Shown here one piece after another: positions 17,629-26,132 of a stretch of 37,872 nt of DNA. Below the pieces are notes generated by a model. That model was given only the letters and a program-made list of their open reading frames with translations. It made no database searches and was not told the origin of the DNA. Every line of letters begins with the position of its first letter. Within the stretch, counting starts at the first letter, position 1. The stretch is taken from NCBI GenBank assembly GCA_005776585.1, contig SXOX01000054.1:1-37872 (forward strand), given 5' to 3'. The position numbers and the translations under genes are program-made. The stretch comes from Pseudomonadota bacterium. GTDB taxonomy: Bacteria; Myxococcota_A; UBA9042; GCA-2863065.

Positions 17629-18975
17629 ATGAACGTGTCGGTTGGAATCGATCTGGGCTCCACGACGACCAAGGCGGTCCTGCTCGATGAGCACGGCGAG
17701 CTCGTCGGTCGTGGGATCACCAACAGCCGGAGCAACTACGCCGCCGCCAGCGCCGTCGCGCGCGACGAGGCGCTGACCGCTGCGCGCTTCTCGCTCATCG
17801 CGCGGGCCCTGGCACGCGTCCGGGGCGAGGCCGGTGGCGCCGCACGCGCTCTGATTCCGGACATCGAGGGCGCCTTCAGGTTGGAGCTCTATCGCGACGA
17901 GCTCCGATACCTGGGTGTCCGGATCGAACGGCACCTCGACAATCTCACCGAGGCGCACCTGCGGGCTCCCCTTCGCGGCGCGGCGCAGGCGGTGCTGGCC
18001 GACATGGAGCGCACGGCTCCGGGGCTCTTTCTCGCGGGCGCGCAGCGCAAGAGCGACTTCTTTCGTGACCTCGCGGGTGCGGCGTTCACGGCCGGTTCGG
18101 AGCGCGAGTCGGTCGACCGTCAGGTCTCGTTCGAGCGGCTGGTCGGCCTGTTCGACCGCGCCATCCTGGATGTCGAGATGCGGGTACCCACGCGCGACTT
18201 CACGGTGCTTCTGCCAGAGGCCGTCGAGCACATCCGGCCCCAGAGCGCCGCGCATGATCCCGTGCGATACGCCCTGCTCAGCGCCGCGCATGAGGCCGCC
18301 AACGAACGTATCGCCGAGGTCGCCTTTGCCGGGACCGGGTACGGACGGCAGACGTTGCCGTTTCCAAAGGAGGCCGTGCGAAGCGAGATCCTCTGCCACG
18401 GACGCGGTGCCCACCGGGTCTTTCCCGGCACACGCACCGTGCTCGATATCGGCGGTCAGGACACCAAGGCCATTCAGGTCGACGACATCGGCGTCGTCAC
18501 GAGCTTTCAGATGAACGATCGCTGTGCGGCTGGCTGTGGTCGATATCTGGGCTACATCGCCGACGAGCTCAATCTGGGTCTTCATGAGCTGGGACCGCTC
18601 GCGCTCAGGGCTCAGAAGATCGTACGTGTGAACTCGACCTGCACGGTCTTCGCCGGCGCGGAGCTGCGCGAGCGTCTGGCGCTGGGCGAGCGGCGGGAGG
18701 ACATCCTGGCCGGGCTCCATCGGGCCATCCTGCTGCGAGCCATGTCTCTGCTCGCGCGCTCGGGTGGCGTCCGAAGCGAGTTCACCTTCACCGGCGGCGT
18801 CTGCAAGAACCCGATGGCCACGCGCCTCCTGCGCGCTCTCGTCGACGAGCACTACGACAGCGGCCTGCAGCTCAACATCCACCCAGACTCCATCTTCATG
18901 GGTGCTCTCGGTGCCGCCATGTACGCCAACGACGATCTACATGCTGGACGCCCGAGCGCGCTCCGTGCGCAGTAG
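17629..18975 (+). CDS. bcrA: Class I benzoyl-CoA reductase, ATPase subunit A
   Basis: A 448-residue BadF/BadG/BcrA/BcrD-family ATPase. The phosphate-1 loop of the ASKHA fold is GIDLGSTTTKAVLLDE near the N-terminus, and a second nucleotide loop is DIGGQDTKAIQVDD. Cys299 and Cys303 in DRCAAGCGRYLG and the downstream STCTVFAGAEL are placed to hold the [4Fe-4S] cluster bridged with BcrD. ATP hydrolysis here drives electrons from reduced ferredoxin to the catalytic half. At 448 residues it is much longer than 2-hydroxyacyl-CoA dehydratase activators (about 260), as expected for the Thauera type. GGAGG sits ahead of ATG 17629, 15 bases after bcrB. Confidence 0.92.
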   Translation: MNVSVGIDLGSTTTKAVLLDEHGELVGRGITNSRSNYAAASAVARDEALTAARFSLIARALARVRGEAGGAARALIPDIEGAFRLELYRDELRYLGVRIERHLDNLTEAHLRAPLRGAAQAVLADMERTAPGLFLAGAQRKSDFFRDLAGAAFTAGSERESVDRQVSFERLVGLFDRAILDVEMRVPTRDFTVLLPEAVEHIRPQSAAHDPVRYALLSAAHEAANERIAEVAFAGTGYGRQTLPFPKEAVRSEILCHGRGAHRVFPGTRTVLDIGGQDTKAIQVDDIGVVTSFQMNDRCAAGCGRYLGYIADELNLGLHELGPLALRAQKIVRVNSTCTVFAGAELRERLALGERREDILAGLHRAILLRAMSLLARSGGVRSEFTFTGGVCKNPMATRLLRALVDEHYDSGLQLNIHPDSIFMGALGAAMYANDDLHAGRPSALRAQ

Positions 18976-18984
18976 GAGGGCCGC

Positions 18985-19890
18985 ATGAGTGACCTGCCAC
19001 ACCTGACCGCGGGCATCGACGCCGGTGCCAGCTCGGTCAAGGTCGTCCTCGCACGCAGCGATCGGGGCGAGGGAGCCACCCTGCTCGGGTCCGTGGTGCA
19101 GCGCATCCGGCGCCGCTCGCTCGAGGAGGTGGTCCGGTCCGCGTTCGAGGCAGCGTGTGGCGAGGCCAGCGTGGCTCCCAGCGCGCTCTGCTACGTCGCC
19201 AGCACGGGCGACTCGGACGCGGTCCCGTTTCGGACGGGTCACTTCTACGGCATGACGGCCCATGCCCGGGGCGCCTGCTTTCTCGACCCGGAGTGCCGCG
19301 CCGTCGTCGACGTCGGCGCCCTGCACGCACGGGCCATCAAGATGGACGCGCGCGGAAAGGTCCTGGGCCACCGAATGACGAGCCAGTGCGCGAGCGGGTC
19401 AGGGCAGTTCGTCGAAAACATCGCCCGCTACCTTGGCGTGACTCTCGAGGACGTGGGAGCGTTGTCCGTCTCCGCGCTGGCACCCGAACAGGTCTCGGGC
19501 ATCTGCGCCGTGCTCGCCGAGACGGACGTCATCAACATGGTCAGTCGCGGCATTGGCGCGGCCGACATCTTGCGGGGCATCCACGCGTCCATCGCCGAGC
19601 GACTCGCGCGGCTGCTCCGTGCGGCGGGCGCCGAGGGCGTCGTGCAGCTCACCGGCGGACCCGCTGCCGACGCCGGCTTGGTGCTCGCGCTGCGCGAGGC
19701 GTGCGTCGCCGGAATCCGCGGCCGCGGATTGGATCTCACCGTACGGAGCCACCCGCAGGGTATCCTCGCGGGTGCCATCGGCGCGGCGCTGCTGGGCGCG
19801 CGGCGCTTTGCGGATCTTATCGACAAGGGCCGATTCGATGTACTCGGCCGCGACGCTCTGATAGGCACCAATGGAGGAGGCCTCGCATGA
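18985..19890 (+). CDS. bcrD: Class I benzoyl-CoA reductase, ATPase subunit D
   Basis: A 301-residue second ASKHA ATPase subunit: GIDAGASSVKVVLARSD at the start, then VDVGALHARAIKMD. Cys135 in SQCASGSGQF and Cys174 in SGICAVLAETD are the expected ligands for the cluster bridged with BcrA. C-terminal TGGPAADAGLVLALREA closes the nucleotide fold. With BcrA it forms the electron activase half of the enzyme. AGGAGGG precedes ATG 18985, and its stop overlaps the next ATG. No ferredoxin gene follows, whereas many bcr clusters have one at this place. Confidence 0.92.
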   Translation: MSDLPHLTAGIDAGASSVKVVLARSDRGEGATLLGSVVQRIRRRSLEEVVRSAFEAACGEASVAPSALCYVASTGDSDAVPFRTGHFYGMTAHARGACFLDPECRAVVDVGALHARAIKMDARGKVLGHRMTSQCASGSGQFVENIARYLGVTLEDVGALSVSALAPEQVSGICAVLAETDVINMVSRGIGAADILRGIHASIAERLARLLRAAGAEGVVQLTGGPAADAGLVLALREACVAGIRGRGLDLTVRSHPQGILAGAIGAALLGARRFADLIDKGRFDVLGRDALIGTNGGGLA

Positions 19891-21074
19891 CTGAGCCAAC
19901 GTCAACTCCGGTCGACCTGGACTCGCTGATGGGCTGGACGCCGCTTATCGACGATGCCGAGGCGACGATTCGCAGCACAGTACGCCGGTTTGTAGACGAT
20001 CGCTGCCTGCCCCACATCACCCAGGACTTCGAGATCGGACGCTTTCGCTGCGAGCTCATCCCGGAGCTGGCGCAGCTGGGCCTGCTCGGCGCGCCGCTGG
20101 AAGGCTACGGCTGCGCGGGCACGACGGCGGTCGGCTACGGGCTCGCGTGCATGGAGCTCGAGCGGTGCGACTCCGGGCTGCGCTCGTTTGTCAGCGTGCA
20201 GACGAGTCTGGCGATGTACGCGATCTGGCGGTTCGGCAGCGAGGCCCAAAAACAGCGCTGGCTGCCTCCGATGGCGCGCGGCCACGTCGTCGGCTGCTTT
20301 GGCCTGACCGAGCCCGACCATGGCAGCAACCCGGCGGGCATGGCCTCGCGGGCGCGGCGCGTCGGAGACGACTGGGTGCTCGACGGAAGCAAGCTGTGGA
20401 TCACGAACGCACAGATAGCCGACGTCGCCATCGTCTGGGCCCGCGACGCCACCGCCAGCGGCGCGATTCTGGGCTTCGTCGTCGAGAAGGGCATGCCCGG
20501 CTTCTCGACCTCCGACATCCCCCACAAGATGAGCATGCGCGCCTCGGTCACCGGCGGGCTGCACCTCGATGGCGTGCGGCTGCCCGAGGCCTCGCGTCTC
20601 CCGCTGGCCCGGGGGCTGTCGAGCCCGCTCGCGTGCCTCGAGAACGCCCGCTTTGGGGTGGCCTTTGGAGTCCTGGGTGCCGCACGCGACTGCTTCGAGC
20701 GCGCGCAGCGGTACACTCTCGAGCGCAAGCAGTTTGGGGTCCCCATCGCCAAGAAGCAGCTCATCCAGGCGCAGCTCGCTGACATCGCCGCCGACCTCGT
20801 CAAGGGCAGCGTGCTCGCGCTCCACTACGGGCGAATGAAGGACCAGGGGAGGCTGTCTGCCGTTCAGGTGAGTCTGCTCAAGCGCGAGTGTTGTCGGCTC
20901 GCGCTTCAGGCGGCCCGCACCGCGCGTGGACTGCTCGGCGCCAACGGCGTCTCGCTCGATTATGGCGTGGTGCGCCACATGCTCAACCTCGAGAGCACCT
21001 ACACCTACGAAGGCACCGACGAGATCCACACGCTGGCGTTGGGGCGGGCGGTCACGGGTGAGAACGCGTTCTAG
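19887..21074 (+). CDS. gcdH: Acyl-CoA dehydrogenase, probably glutaryl-CoA dehydrogenase
   Basis: A 395-residue acyl-CoA dehydrogenase with the blocks of the glutaryl-CoA branch: ERCDSGLRSFVSVQTSL, GCFGLTEPDHGSNPAGM, GSKLWITNAQIADVAIVWA, ENARFGVAFGVLGAARDCF and the catalytic base Glu375 in YTYEGTDEIH. It oxidises glutaryl-CoA to glutaconyl-CoA and, in decarboxylating types, on to crotonyl-CoA plus CO2. That is the step after beta-oxidation of the ring-opened pimelyl product. Electrons leave through electron-transfer flavoprotein to quinone, and the ETF genes are not here. ATG 19887 overlaps the bcrD stop; it is the last gene of the operon. Whether it decarboxylates cannot be judged from the motifs seen. 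Confidence 0.88.
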   Translation: MTEPTSTPVDLDSLMGWTPLIDDAEATIRSTVRRFVDDRCLPHITQDFEIGRFRCELIPELAQLGLLGAPLEGYGCAGTTAVGYGLACMELERCDSGLRSFVSVQTSLAMYAIWRFGSEAQKQRWLPPMARGHVVGCFGLTEPDHGSNPAGMASRARRVGDDWVLDGSKLWITNAQIADVAIVWARDATASGAILGFVVEKGMPGFSTSDIPHKMSMRASVTGGLHLDGVRLPEASRLPLARGLSSPLACLENARFGVAFGVLGAARDCFERAQRYTLERKQFGVPIAKKQLIQAQLADIAADLVKGSVLALHYGRMKDQGRLSAVQVSLLKRECCRLALQAARTARGLLGANGVSLDYGVVRHMLNLESTYTYEGTDEIHTLALGRAVTGENAF

Positions 21075-21087
21075 CCCCCAATACCGC

Positions 21088-21366
21088 TCAGCTGGGCTGT
21101 CCACTTTTCAGTTTCGTTCGCTTTTTCGCATAGTTGCTCAACTTTATCTTGCCCGCGCGCGGGTTGCGCCGATCGGTGCGGCGTTCCGGTAGGATGAAGC
21201 GACGGACTTTGGCTCGAAGGCTCCTGAGGTGCTTGGGAATGGCGCCGGGCGAGGCAACGGCCAGCCAGTTCCACTCGTCACAGATCAGGCGCATGGCCAT
21301 GACGAAGCTGACGCGGATGGGCGGGACGCCGGCCTCGTCAGCGATGCGTTCCATCTCGAGGGGGCT
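21088..21366 (-). pseudogene. IS4-type transposase, C-terminal remnant
   Basis: The last 92 residues of a transposase: [40 protein letters not shown] and [10 protein letters not shown], a typical C-terminal end of IS4-family DDE transposases, ending at 21088. Upstream, at about 21370, it meets a nuclease fragment on the other strand, so the N-terminal part and one element end are lost. It lies 14 bases past the gcdH stop. Confidence 0.65.
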
Positions 21367-21370
21367 CACG

Positions 21371-21871
21371 TCGCCCGAGCAGTGCGCCGTCCTCATGGGC
21401 GACCTCAGCGCGGGACCGAAGACGCAGAGCCTCGCCGCCGCGTCGGCCTCGGCCTGGGCGGCGCTCCAGACGGCAGGCTCAACCGGCCCGTGGGCGGACA
21501 CGTTCTGCACCTGGCGCAGCGACAACTCGCCGGCCCTGAATCCGAGCGATTCGTCTCGCATGGATCTCGTGCTCGTCCGCGGCTGCGCGGGCGCCACGGT
21601 GACGGTCAGCGGCGTGCTGGACGACAAGGTGACCCTCGTCTCGGGTGACGCGCTCTTCAGCACGCCGCTCTCCGACCACTACGGCGTGCGGGCGCACATC
21701 GCCTTCGGCTGCGTCCCTGGGTCCGCGGAGAGCTGCTACGGCGGCCCCCTCGGCACCGAGGGCGTCGGGCCGTGCAAGGCGGGCACGTGCACGTGCAAGG
21801 CCCAGGGATCCGGGTTCGGTCCGTGCGAGGGCGAGGTGGTCCCGGGCGTCGCGTCGTGTACCACGCCCTGA
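21371..21871 (+). pseudogene. Endonuclease/exonuclease/phosphatase-family C-terminus with Cys-rich tail
   Basis: The frame carries [29 protein letters not shown] and the terminal [10 protein letters not shown], the late motifs of the DNase I-like EEP fold, including the last catalytic Asp-His. It then has a tail with eight cysteines (SCYGGPLGTEGVGPCKAGTC, GPCEGEV) of a kind frequent in myxobacterial exported proteins. The N-terminal half of the fold is missing, cut where the IS4 remnant begins, so it is a broken secreted nuclease or phosphatase. Confidence 0.65.
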
Positions 21872-22235
21872 GACGCGGGAACCGTGCCTTGCTGCGGGCT
21901 CACGTTCGCAGCGCGCCGCACGCGCTCCCGGCTGCCGCGGCTGTGCGCGGAGTCCGAGGGCTTCACCGCGAGGCAGGAGCCGAAGCGACGCGCCAAAGGC
22001 GCCCGCAGGGGCGGTTCACTAGAACCGCCAATCTGCAACCCCACTTGACCGCTCCGGGGAGCCGGGCATTGCGTCACCCGCGTGCCGAACTCGCGCCACC
22101 GACCACGTTGATTGACCTATCCGCCGGGCGTGGGCTCGTTCGCCCCGGAGCTTGGGGCATTGTGGCCCAAGACTCAGCGTAAATCGAGAAATTTCGCGGC
22201 TCGGGAGTGGTCTAGTGCGTGCAGGGTCGTCACCC
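21872..22235. other. Intergenic stretch before mobB
   Basis: No gene recognised. It holds an inverted repeat CTTGGG-N9-CCCAAG at 22151-22171 and a near-palindrome CGAGAAATTTCGCG just after it, about 40-85 bases ahead of mobB. These could be regulatory, but no promoter elements can be assigned with confidence. Confidence 0.35.
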
Positions 22236-22745
22236 ATGGTCTCCTCAACCACCCCCTTCCTTGGCGTGTGGGGCGCCTCCGGTAGCGGCAAGACCCGCCT
22301 GATTGAGCAGCTCGTGCCCATCTTTCGGCAGCGCGGGCTACGTGTTGGCACCGTCAAGCACGCGACGCACCGACCGGCTCTGGATGTCCCCGGCAAGGAC
22401 TCGCATCGCCACGCCGAGGCCGGCGCCGAACGGGTGCTCTTGCTCGGGCCGGGCTGCGCCATTCTGTTCATTCACACCGGCGCGGACCCGGAGCTCGAGC
22501 CGTGGCGCGCGCAGTTCGACAACGTCGTCGATCTGGTCATCGTCGAGGGCTTTCGGGCCACGCCTCAGCCGCACGTCCGCATCGACGTCCACGACGGCCC
22601 CGACTTCTCGTTTCACACCGAGCACGTGCCGCATGGACCCCGCTGGGTGTTGCGCCGGCCCTGCGCTGCGCCAGAGCCCTTTGGTTACCCCTCGGAGCTC
22701 GTGGAGCGACTAGCCCATGACATTGCCGCGGTCGTGCTGCCATGA
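22236..22745 (+). CDS. mobB: Molybdopterin-guanine dinucleotide biosynthesis protein MobB
   Basis: A 169-residue P-loop protein: GVWGASGSGKTRLIEQL at the N-terminus, GTVKHATHRPALDVPGKDSHRHAEAGA in two conserved blocks (the KH and DSxRHxxAG patterns of MobB), and VIVEGFR as Walker B-like strand. MobB binds GTP and assists MobA in attaching GMP to molybdopterin. The bis-MGD cofactor is what the DMSO-reductase-family enzyme encoded at 29553 needs, while the decayed hcr genes would have used the cytosine form. ATG 22236 is preferred; an in-frame GTG lies at 22215. It is cotranscribed with the sigma-54 activator seven bases downstream. Confidence 0.88.
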   Translation: MVSSTTPFLGVWGASGSGKTRLIEQLVPIFRQRGLRVGTVKHATHRPALDVPGKDSHRHAEAGAERVLLLGPGCAILFIHTGADPELEPWRAQFDNVVDLVIVEGFRATPQPHVRIDVHDGPDFSFHTEHVPHGPRWVLRRPCAAPEPFGYPSELVERLAHDIAAVVLP

Positions 22746-22752
22746 GGGAGCC

Positions 22753-24168
22753 ATGAGCGTGCCGCGCTGCCTTTCCCTCGCCGGTTTCATCTCCGGCGAG
22801 CGCGTCAGCGGAGTCGTCGCGCTGCTGAAGCCGCGGGCGCGATCGGTCGCGCAGCGCTGGTGGCGCCATCTGGCGTGCTCCCTTGGCGGCGCGGATGAGG
22901 CCGCCTTCGTCGATGAGGCCGAGCGCGAGCTCAACGGACTCTGGGCCAGCGTGCTGGCCGGCACCGCGTCGTCCTGGCTCGCGGATGAGGGGCGACGCCA
23001 ACGGGACCGCGGCGTGCCGTTCGATGAGCTCATCTGCTCCATCCATCTCTTCGAGGAGGCCTGTGTCGACGAGTTGAGGGCCTTGGGCCTCGCTGACCGC
23101 GCACTGCTCGAGGCCTATGTGTCGCTCGACCGCTTGAGCCACGCGCGCATCGTGACGCTGGTTCGCGCGTACTTTCAGGCCGAGACGGCGGACGCTTCGG
23201 CGCGAGAGGGCGCCCTCACCGCCGCGCTCGCCGAGACCCGTCGCTTGAGTCGATTGCACGATCTTCACGGCGCCGACCCCAAGATGCGCGACCTTTACGA
23301 GCGTATCTCGCTCTGTGCGAAGACGCGTGACACGGTCTTGGTCTGCGGGGAGACTGGCACTGGCAAGGAGCTCGTCGCTCGCGCCATCCATGCCGAGGCG
23401 GGCGACCCGCCGTCGCGCTTCGTGGCCATCAATTGCGCGGCGATCTCGCGGGATCTCGTGGAGAGCGAGCTGTTTGGACATCGCCGAGGCAGTTTCAGTG
23501 GCGCCCACACGGACCGGCCGGGACTGGCTCGCGCCGCGTCGGGCGGCACGCTCTTTTTGGACGAAGTAACTGAAATTTCGACCGAGACCCAGGCCAAGCT
23601 GCTGCGACTCATCCAGGAGCGCGCCGTGCGCATGATTGGGGACGTGCGGGAGGTGCCCGTCGATCTGCGCATCGTGGCCAGCTCGAACCGACCACTGGAG
23701 GATGCGCTCCGGGAAGGGAGGCTCCGTCGCGACCTCTACTATCGTTTGCAGCGCCTGGTACTCCATCTGCCGCCGCTGCGCGACCGACGGGGCGATATCC
23801 CGCTGCTGGTGAACCACTTTGTCCAGACCCGAGGCGAGCGACGGTCCTTCACGCCCGCGGCCCTGGAGCGGCTCACCTACCACCCGTGGCCGGGCAACGT
23901 GCGGGAGCTCGAGAACGTGGTCCACGCGGCGTGCGTCTTCGGCGAGGGCGCGACCATTCGGGTCGAGGACCTCCCGCCGTTCGACGGCGCTGAGGAAGCG
24001 TTGCCGGTCGGTACTCAGGCGACCTCACTCAAAAGCGCGGAGCGCGAGACGATTGCGCGCGTCCTTCACGATACGGAGGGCAACGTCGCGATGGCGTCAC
24101 GCGTCCTTGGTATTTCCCGCAAGCAGCTCTACGTCAAGCTGAGGGGCTACGGCATCACCCCTCGCTGA
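22753..24168 (+). CDS. Sigma-54-dependent enhancer-binding regulator
   Basis: A 471-residue protein in three parts. Residues 1-150 are a helical sensor-like domain (VAQRWWRHLACSLGG, FDELICSIHLFEEACVDELR) somewhat like the RsbRD_N fold; there is no receiver, GAF or V4R signature, so the signal is unknown. The AAA+ domain has GETGTGKE at about 199-206, GGTLFLDEVTE, and GSFSGA at 246-251 where the sigma-54 contact loop is normally GAFTGA. The C-terminal Fis-type helix-turn-helix is NVAMASRVLGISRKQLYVKL. It probably activates the respiratory operon starting 140 bases downstream, in whose leader paired sites occur. GAGGGAG precedes ATG 22753. Confidence 0.88.
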   Translation: MSVPRCLSLAGFISGERVSGVVALLKPRARSVAQRWWRHLACSLGGADEAAFVDEAERELNGLWASVLAGTASSWLADEGRRQRDRGVPFDELICSIHLFEEACVDELRALGLADRALLEAYVSLDRLSHARIVTLVRAYFQAETADASAREGALTAALAETRRLSRLHDLHGADPKMRDLYERISLCAKTRDTVLVCGETGTGKELVARAIHAEAGDPPSRFVAINCAAISRDLVESELFGHRRGSFSGAHTDRPGLARAASGGTLFLDEVTEISTETQAKLLRLIQERAVRMIGDVREVPVDLRIVASSNRPLEDALREGRLRRDLYYRLQRLVLHLPPLRDRRGDIPLLVNHFVQTRGERRSFTPAALERLTYHPWPGNVRELENVVHAACVFGEGATIRVEDLPPFDGAEEALPVGTQATSLKSAERETIARVLHDTEGNVAMASRVLGISRKQLYVKLRGYGITPR

Positions 24169-24192
24169 TCCCGCCGATTCCTGCAGCCCCCT

Positions 24193-24236
24193 GTTACCTT
24201 GGGTGACCGAATGGCGCGGGTGTTACGAAAGGTGAC
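24193..24236. promoter_or_regulatory. Paired GTTAC-N5-GTGAC sites, candidate activator binding sequences
   Basis: Two copies, GTTACCTTGGGTGAC at 24193-24207 and GTTACGAAAGGTGAC at 24222-24236, 29 bases apart and so near three helical turns. The second also forms GGGTGT-N11-ACACCC. Paired partial palindromes in front of a sigma-54 promoter and beside an enhancer-binding-protein gene are the usual layout of an upstream activator sequence. The distance to the promoter is short for an enhancer, so this remains a proposal. Confidence 0.5.
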
Positions 24237-24257
24237 ACCCAGGCGTTCTGCAAGTCC

Positions 24258-24294
24258 TGGAACATACTTGCCTTTCGTAGGCACGATCCTTGGA
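24258..24294 (+). promoter_or_regulatory. Candidate sigma-54 promoter of the respiratory operon
   Basis: Two imperfect matches to TGGCACG-N4-TTGC. AGGCACGATCCTTGGA at 24279-24294 has the right GG-N10-G spacing but GG for GC at -12, and it would give a leader of only a few bases before GTG 24309. TGGAACATACTTGC at 24258-24271 has a perfect TTGC but spacing one base short; it would leave about 25 bases of leader. Neither is decisive. Confidence 0.4.
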
Positions 24295-24308
24295 ACACTG
24301 GCGGGCAC

Positions 24309-26132
24309 GTGAGCGGCCTTTCACCGTCTTGGTGGGACCGGCACAAGCCGGTGTCCACGGAATTCCTGGAGTCCAACTTCCCGTGCCGCGCCGCATGCCC
24401 GGTGGGTACCAACGCTGGCGCCTACGTCTCGCTCATCGCTCGCGGCGAGCCTGAGGCCGCCTATCGCCTGGCTCGCGCACCCAACCCGTTTGCGTCGGTC
24501 TGCGGCCGCGTCTGCGCGCACCCCTGCGAGAGCGCGTGCCGCCGTGGCGCCATCGACACGCCGGTCTCGATTCGGGCGCTGAAGCGCTACGTGACCGAGC
24601 AGTTCGGCGTCGAGAGCGCTCGCAACTTTGACGACGTGCTCAAGAACGTCGAGCGGCCACGACCCGTCGCCGAGCGCCCCGGCCGCGTCGCCATCGTGGG
24701 CGCTGGTCCCGCCGGGATGAGCTGCGCGCACGATCTGGCGCTCATGGGCCACCAGGTGACGGTCTTTGACGCGGCGAAGGTCGCCGGAGGCATGCTCCGC
24801 ATGGGCATCCCCGAGTACCGGCTGCCGCGTGAGGTGCTCCAGTGTGAGATCGACTTCATCTTGCACCTCGGAGTCGAGCTCCGGCTCGGCGTCGAGATTG
24901 GCAAGGACGTCACCTTTGCCGCGCTGCGCGAGCAGCACGACGCCGTGTTCCTCGCACCTGGCTGCCGCAAGGGACGCGGGCTCAAGCTGCCTGGAAGTGA
25001 TCTGCCGGGGGTGCTCACCGCCGTCGACTTCCTGGCACACGTCAACCTGGGCGTTCCGCTCGACTTCGGCGAGCGGGTGATCGTCGTCGGCGGCGGCAAC
25101 GTCGCCTTCGACGTTGCTCGAAGCGCCAATCACCTCCTGACCGACAGCGCTCGGCTCGCCGCGCGCGTGCTCAAGAAGGACGTCACGCTCGTGTGCTTGG
25201 AGTCTCGCGAGGAGATGCCGGCCGACAAGGAGGAGCTGGACGAGGGCGCGCGTGAGGGAGTGACCATCGTGACGCGGCGGGGTCCGCACGCGGTCATCGC
25301 GGGCGAGCATGGTCGCGTGACCGCCTTGCGAACCATCGAGGTTGTGCGGGTGTTCGATGCCCAGGGCCGCTTCGCTCCGGAGTTTCTCCCTGGGACCGAG
25401 AAGGACCTCCCGTGCGACACCATCGTGCTGGCCGTCGGGCAGGTCGCCGACCTCTCGTTCCTCGGTGACGGGCACGGCCTGGCGCTCTCTCCGAGGCAGA
25501 CGGTCGACGTGAACCGAGAGACACTCGCGACGAACCTTCGCGGCGTCTACGCGGGCGGTGACGTGGCGTTCGGTCCGCGGATCGCTATCGAGGCGGTCGC
25601 GGACGGGCGGCGCGCCGCCAAGGCCATCGACACGCAGCTCACCGGGCGAGTGGACGCGCCACAGCAGTTTGTGCTCTCGGTCTTCGACACCTTTGGCTAC
25701 GACCATCCGTTCGCCCGCGGCGACTACGAGATTCGCCCCAGAGAGCACGTCCCGACGCTCGCGGCGGAGCGTCGAGCCCAGCACGTCGAGGTCGAGCTGG
25801 CCTACAGCGAAGCCGCTGCGCGCGCCGAGGGCGCCCGATGCCTGCATTGCTGGGTCAACCCGGTCTTCGACTCCTCGGCGATGGAGGGCGCAGAGTGCAT
25901 CCAATGCGGCGGTTGCGCGGACGTCTGCCCCATGGAGTGCATCTCGCTCGTCTCTGCCGTCAGGGCCGGGCCGCTCGCTGACGGCTGGTCCATGGCGATC
26001 CTCAAGAACGAGGAACGGTGCATTCGCTGCGGGCTTTGCGCTCGTCGCTGTCCAACGGCCTGCATCACCATGCAGGCCCTCTACCGCGTAGCGGAGCTCG
26101 ACGACGTCCGCCGCGCCGAGGAAGTGCTCTGA
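24309..26132 (+). CDS. GltD-like FAD/NAD(P) oxidoreductase with C-terminal 2[4Fe-4S] ferredoxin domain
   Basis: A 607-residue protein. The N-terminal FeS region has CRAACPVG and CGRVCAHPCESACRRGAID, as in the small subunit of glutamate synthase. FAD binding is VAIVGAGPAGMSCAHDLALMG (about 133-153 in two blocks) and NAD(P) binding VIVVGGGNVAFDVARSA. The C-terminus carries two ferredoxin motifs, CIQCGGCADVCPMEC and CIRCGLCARRCPTAC, so it can pass electrons between NAD(P)H and one-electron FeS carriers. BzdV of Azoarcus benzoate clusters is a relative proposed to reduce ferredoxin. Here it heads the operon of a Rieske/cytochrome b complex, and its stop overlaps the Rieske start. GTG 24309 is the only start close to the conserved N-terminus; no clear ribosome site is seen. 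The direction of electron flow is open. Confidence 0.85.
   Translation: MSGLSPSWWDRHKPVSTEFLESNFPCRAACPVGTNAGAYVSLIARGEPEAAYRLARAPNPFASVCGRVCAHPCESACRRGAIDTPVSIRALKRYVTEQFGVESARNFDDVLKNVERPRPVAERPGRVAIVGAGPAGMSCAHDLALMGHQVTVFDAAKVAGGMLRMGIPEYRLPREVLQCEIDFILHLGVELRLGVEIGKDVTFAALREQHDAVFLAPGCRKGRGLKLPGSDLPGVLTAVDFLAHVNLGVPLDFGERVIVVGGGNVAFDVARSANHLLTDSARLAARVLKKDVTLVCLESREEMPADKEELDEGAREGVTIVTRRGPHAVIAGEHGRVTALRTIEVVRVFDAQGRFAPEFLPGTEKDLPCDTIVLAVGQVADLSFLGDGHGLALSPRQTVDVNRETLATNLRGVYAGGDVAFGPRIAIEAVADGRRAAKAIDTQLTGRVDAPQQFVLSVFDTFGYDHPFARGDYEIRPREHVPTLAAERRAQHVEVELAYSEAAARAEGARCLHCWVNPVFDSSAMEGAECIQCGGCADVCPMECISLVSAVRAGPLADGWSMAILKNEERCIRCGLCARRCPTACITMQALYRVAELDDVRRAEEVL

Noticed and set aside
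24321..25904. 527-codon minus-strand frame opposite the GltD-like gene
   Set aside because: No domain signature, and the opposite strand is a well-conserved oxidoreductase; typical high-GC antisense frame.
24309..26132. Annotating the first gene of the operon as glutamate synthase small subunit
   Set aside because: There is no large subunit, a two-cluster ferredoxin domain is added at the C-terminus, and the context is a Rieske/cytochrome b complex.
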